This document shows positions 16,941 to 17,500 of a stretch of 17,500 nucleotides of DNA, piece after piece; position 1 is the first letter of the stretch; each line of letters starts with the position of its first letter. The stretch lies in assembly GCF_000091045.1 (NCBI RefSeq), contig NC_006686.1, positions 317,501 through 335,000 on the forward strand, written 5' to 3'. The notes under the pieces were generated by a model. It was not told the origin of the DNA, searched no databases, and worked only from the letters and a program-made list of their open reading frames with translations. The DNA is from Cryptococcus deneoformans JEC21 (taxonomy: Eukaryota > Basidiomycota > Tremellomycetes > Tremellales > Cryptococcaceae). Both the position numbers and the translations under genes were made by a program.

Positions 16941-17298
16941 GTATGTTATGATGGATCAATATAACTTGTGACTTTCTAGTGTTTCTGCTGCTGATAGTCC
17001 ATTGGTACATGATCGACGCGACAGGCTGTGCTGAATTACTATGGGAAATCTACGGGCGATTATTGTACTAAATGCTGCTGTATAATATAAGTATAATCTC
17101 TTACGACACGATTACCATTCTCTACGGAGAATCAACATAGGTAAATTTACACGAAAATGCACTGAGCTCCTACTGCAGGTTTTTGGTTAACTCGGTCAAT
17201 TGTTTTCGAATGTTTTATCGGTTATCAACCAGTTGGGACTTGATTTGCTGCTTTGTCGACCCAGTCTAATCGAAATCGTCACTGCTGATTGCTCTATC
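16941..17298. other. Convergent intergenic region downstream of prefoldin subunit 3
   Basis: No gene is supported in these 358 bases. AT-rich TATAATATAAGTATAATC near 17081-17098 may serve as a 3'-end signal. The sequence otherwise shows nothing recognisable. Confidence 0.5.
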
Positions 17299-17500
17299 TC
17301 ATAAGTTCAATCTCATAAGTAATGACTTCACCATCTTTGACAGCTCTTCGACATTCGCCATAGCGATCCCTTTCGCAATAATGTGTTCTGCGATAGTAAT
17401 CTTTGCATCTCTAACGATTCTCGCCTTTGCTCCCGGTTTCCCCTTGTGCTTTCCCTTGTTGATCATCCTGTGGGGCGCTTTACCGACATCCGAAGGCTGA
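17299..17500 (-). CDS. 3' end of an unrecognised gene (runs in from the right edge)
   Basis: On the minus strand the frame is open from the window edge to TGA at 17301-17299, giving 66 residues after one split codon. The sequence begins with a basic segment (GKAPHRMINKGKHKGKPGAK), then a regular amphipathic stretch (RDAKITIAEHIIAKGIAMAN, VEELSKMVKSLL), and ends RLNL. Codon use and the helical pattern look like real coding sequence, but I do not recognise the family. A GT-AG intron could also remove the last few codons (a GTGAAG donor at 17330), so the exact C-terminus is uncertain. Confidence 0.55.
   Translation of the reverse strand, partial: QPSDVGKAPHRMINKGKHKGKPGAKARIVRDAKITIAEHIIAKGIAMANVEELSKMVKSLLMRLNL

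Noticed and set aside
1..17500. A novel multi-gene system, mobile element, biosynthetic or defence cluster
   Set aside because: The genes are conserved housekeeping functions in typical fungal arrangement, with no terminal repeats, transposase, reverse transcriptase or clustered related enzymes.

Overview
The window looks like nuclear DNA of a basidiomycete yeast, most probably the Cryptococcus clade (Tremellomycetes). Genes are packed closely on both strands and cut by many short introns (mostly 47-72 nt) with GTRNGT donors and CTNAC-type branch sites just before the acceptor. Leaders are pyrimidine-rich. The protein set includes a Met-rich CTR copper transporter, LCL2, UBA4 and complex I NDUFA9. 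There are no bacterial operon features, and I see no transposon, CRISPR array, tRNA or rRNA.

Layout, left to right. (1) 1-488 minus: 5' part of a GGA-type VHS adaptor. (2) 883-2315 plus: NDUFA9-like 40 kDa complex I subunit. (3) 2653-3471 minus: CTR copper transporter, with about 1.15 kb of non-coding DNA upstream. (4) 4621-5793 minus: intronless, largely disordered protein of unknown function. (5) 6227-7312 minus: RRM/RG-rich RNA-binding protein. (6) 7579-11517 plus: 1123-residue TBC-domain Rab GAP in 11 exons. (7) 11715-12967 minus: NAD(P)-dependent SDR of the YghA-like type in 7 exons. (8) 13667-14148 plus: LCL2 secreted/ER protein. (9) 14188-15777 minus: UBA4/MOCS3 E1-rhodanese fusion in 7 exons. 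(10) 15992-16940 plus: prefoldin subunit 3. (11) 17299-17500 minus: 3' end of an unrecognised gene. All exon models were built by hand. For every complete gene the exon lengths sum to a multiple of three and give an uninterrupted product.

The genes are housekeeping functions that do not form one pathway: Golgi sorting and Rab control, respiration, copper uptake, RNA processing, ER quality control, Urm1/tRNA thiolation and chaperoning. Four pairs are divergent (GGA/NDUFA9, RRM/TBC, SDR/LCL2, UBA4/PFD3) and may share promoters. Four are convergent, the tightest being LCL2/UBA4 with 39 bp between stop codons.

I found no convincing new multi-gene system. The most notable points are two non-canonical GC-AG introns (GGA and UBA4), consecutive 21-nt and 16-nt exons that encode the catalytic YCQGMN finger of the TBC protein, a premature-stop splice acceptor in the SDR gene, a 20-bp-period AT repeat between NDUFA9 and CTR, and two palindromic bZIP-type sites in the SDR/LCL2 promoter.
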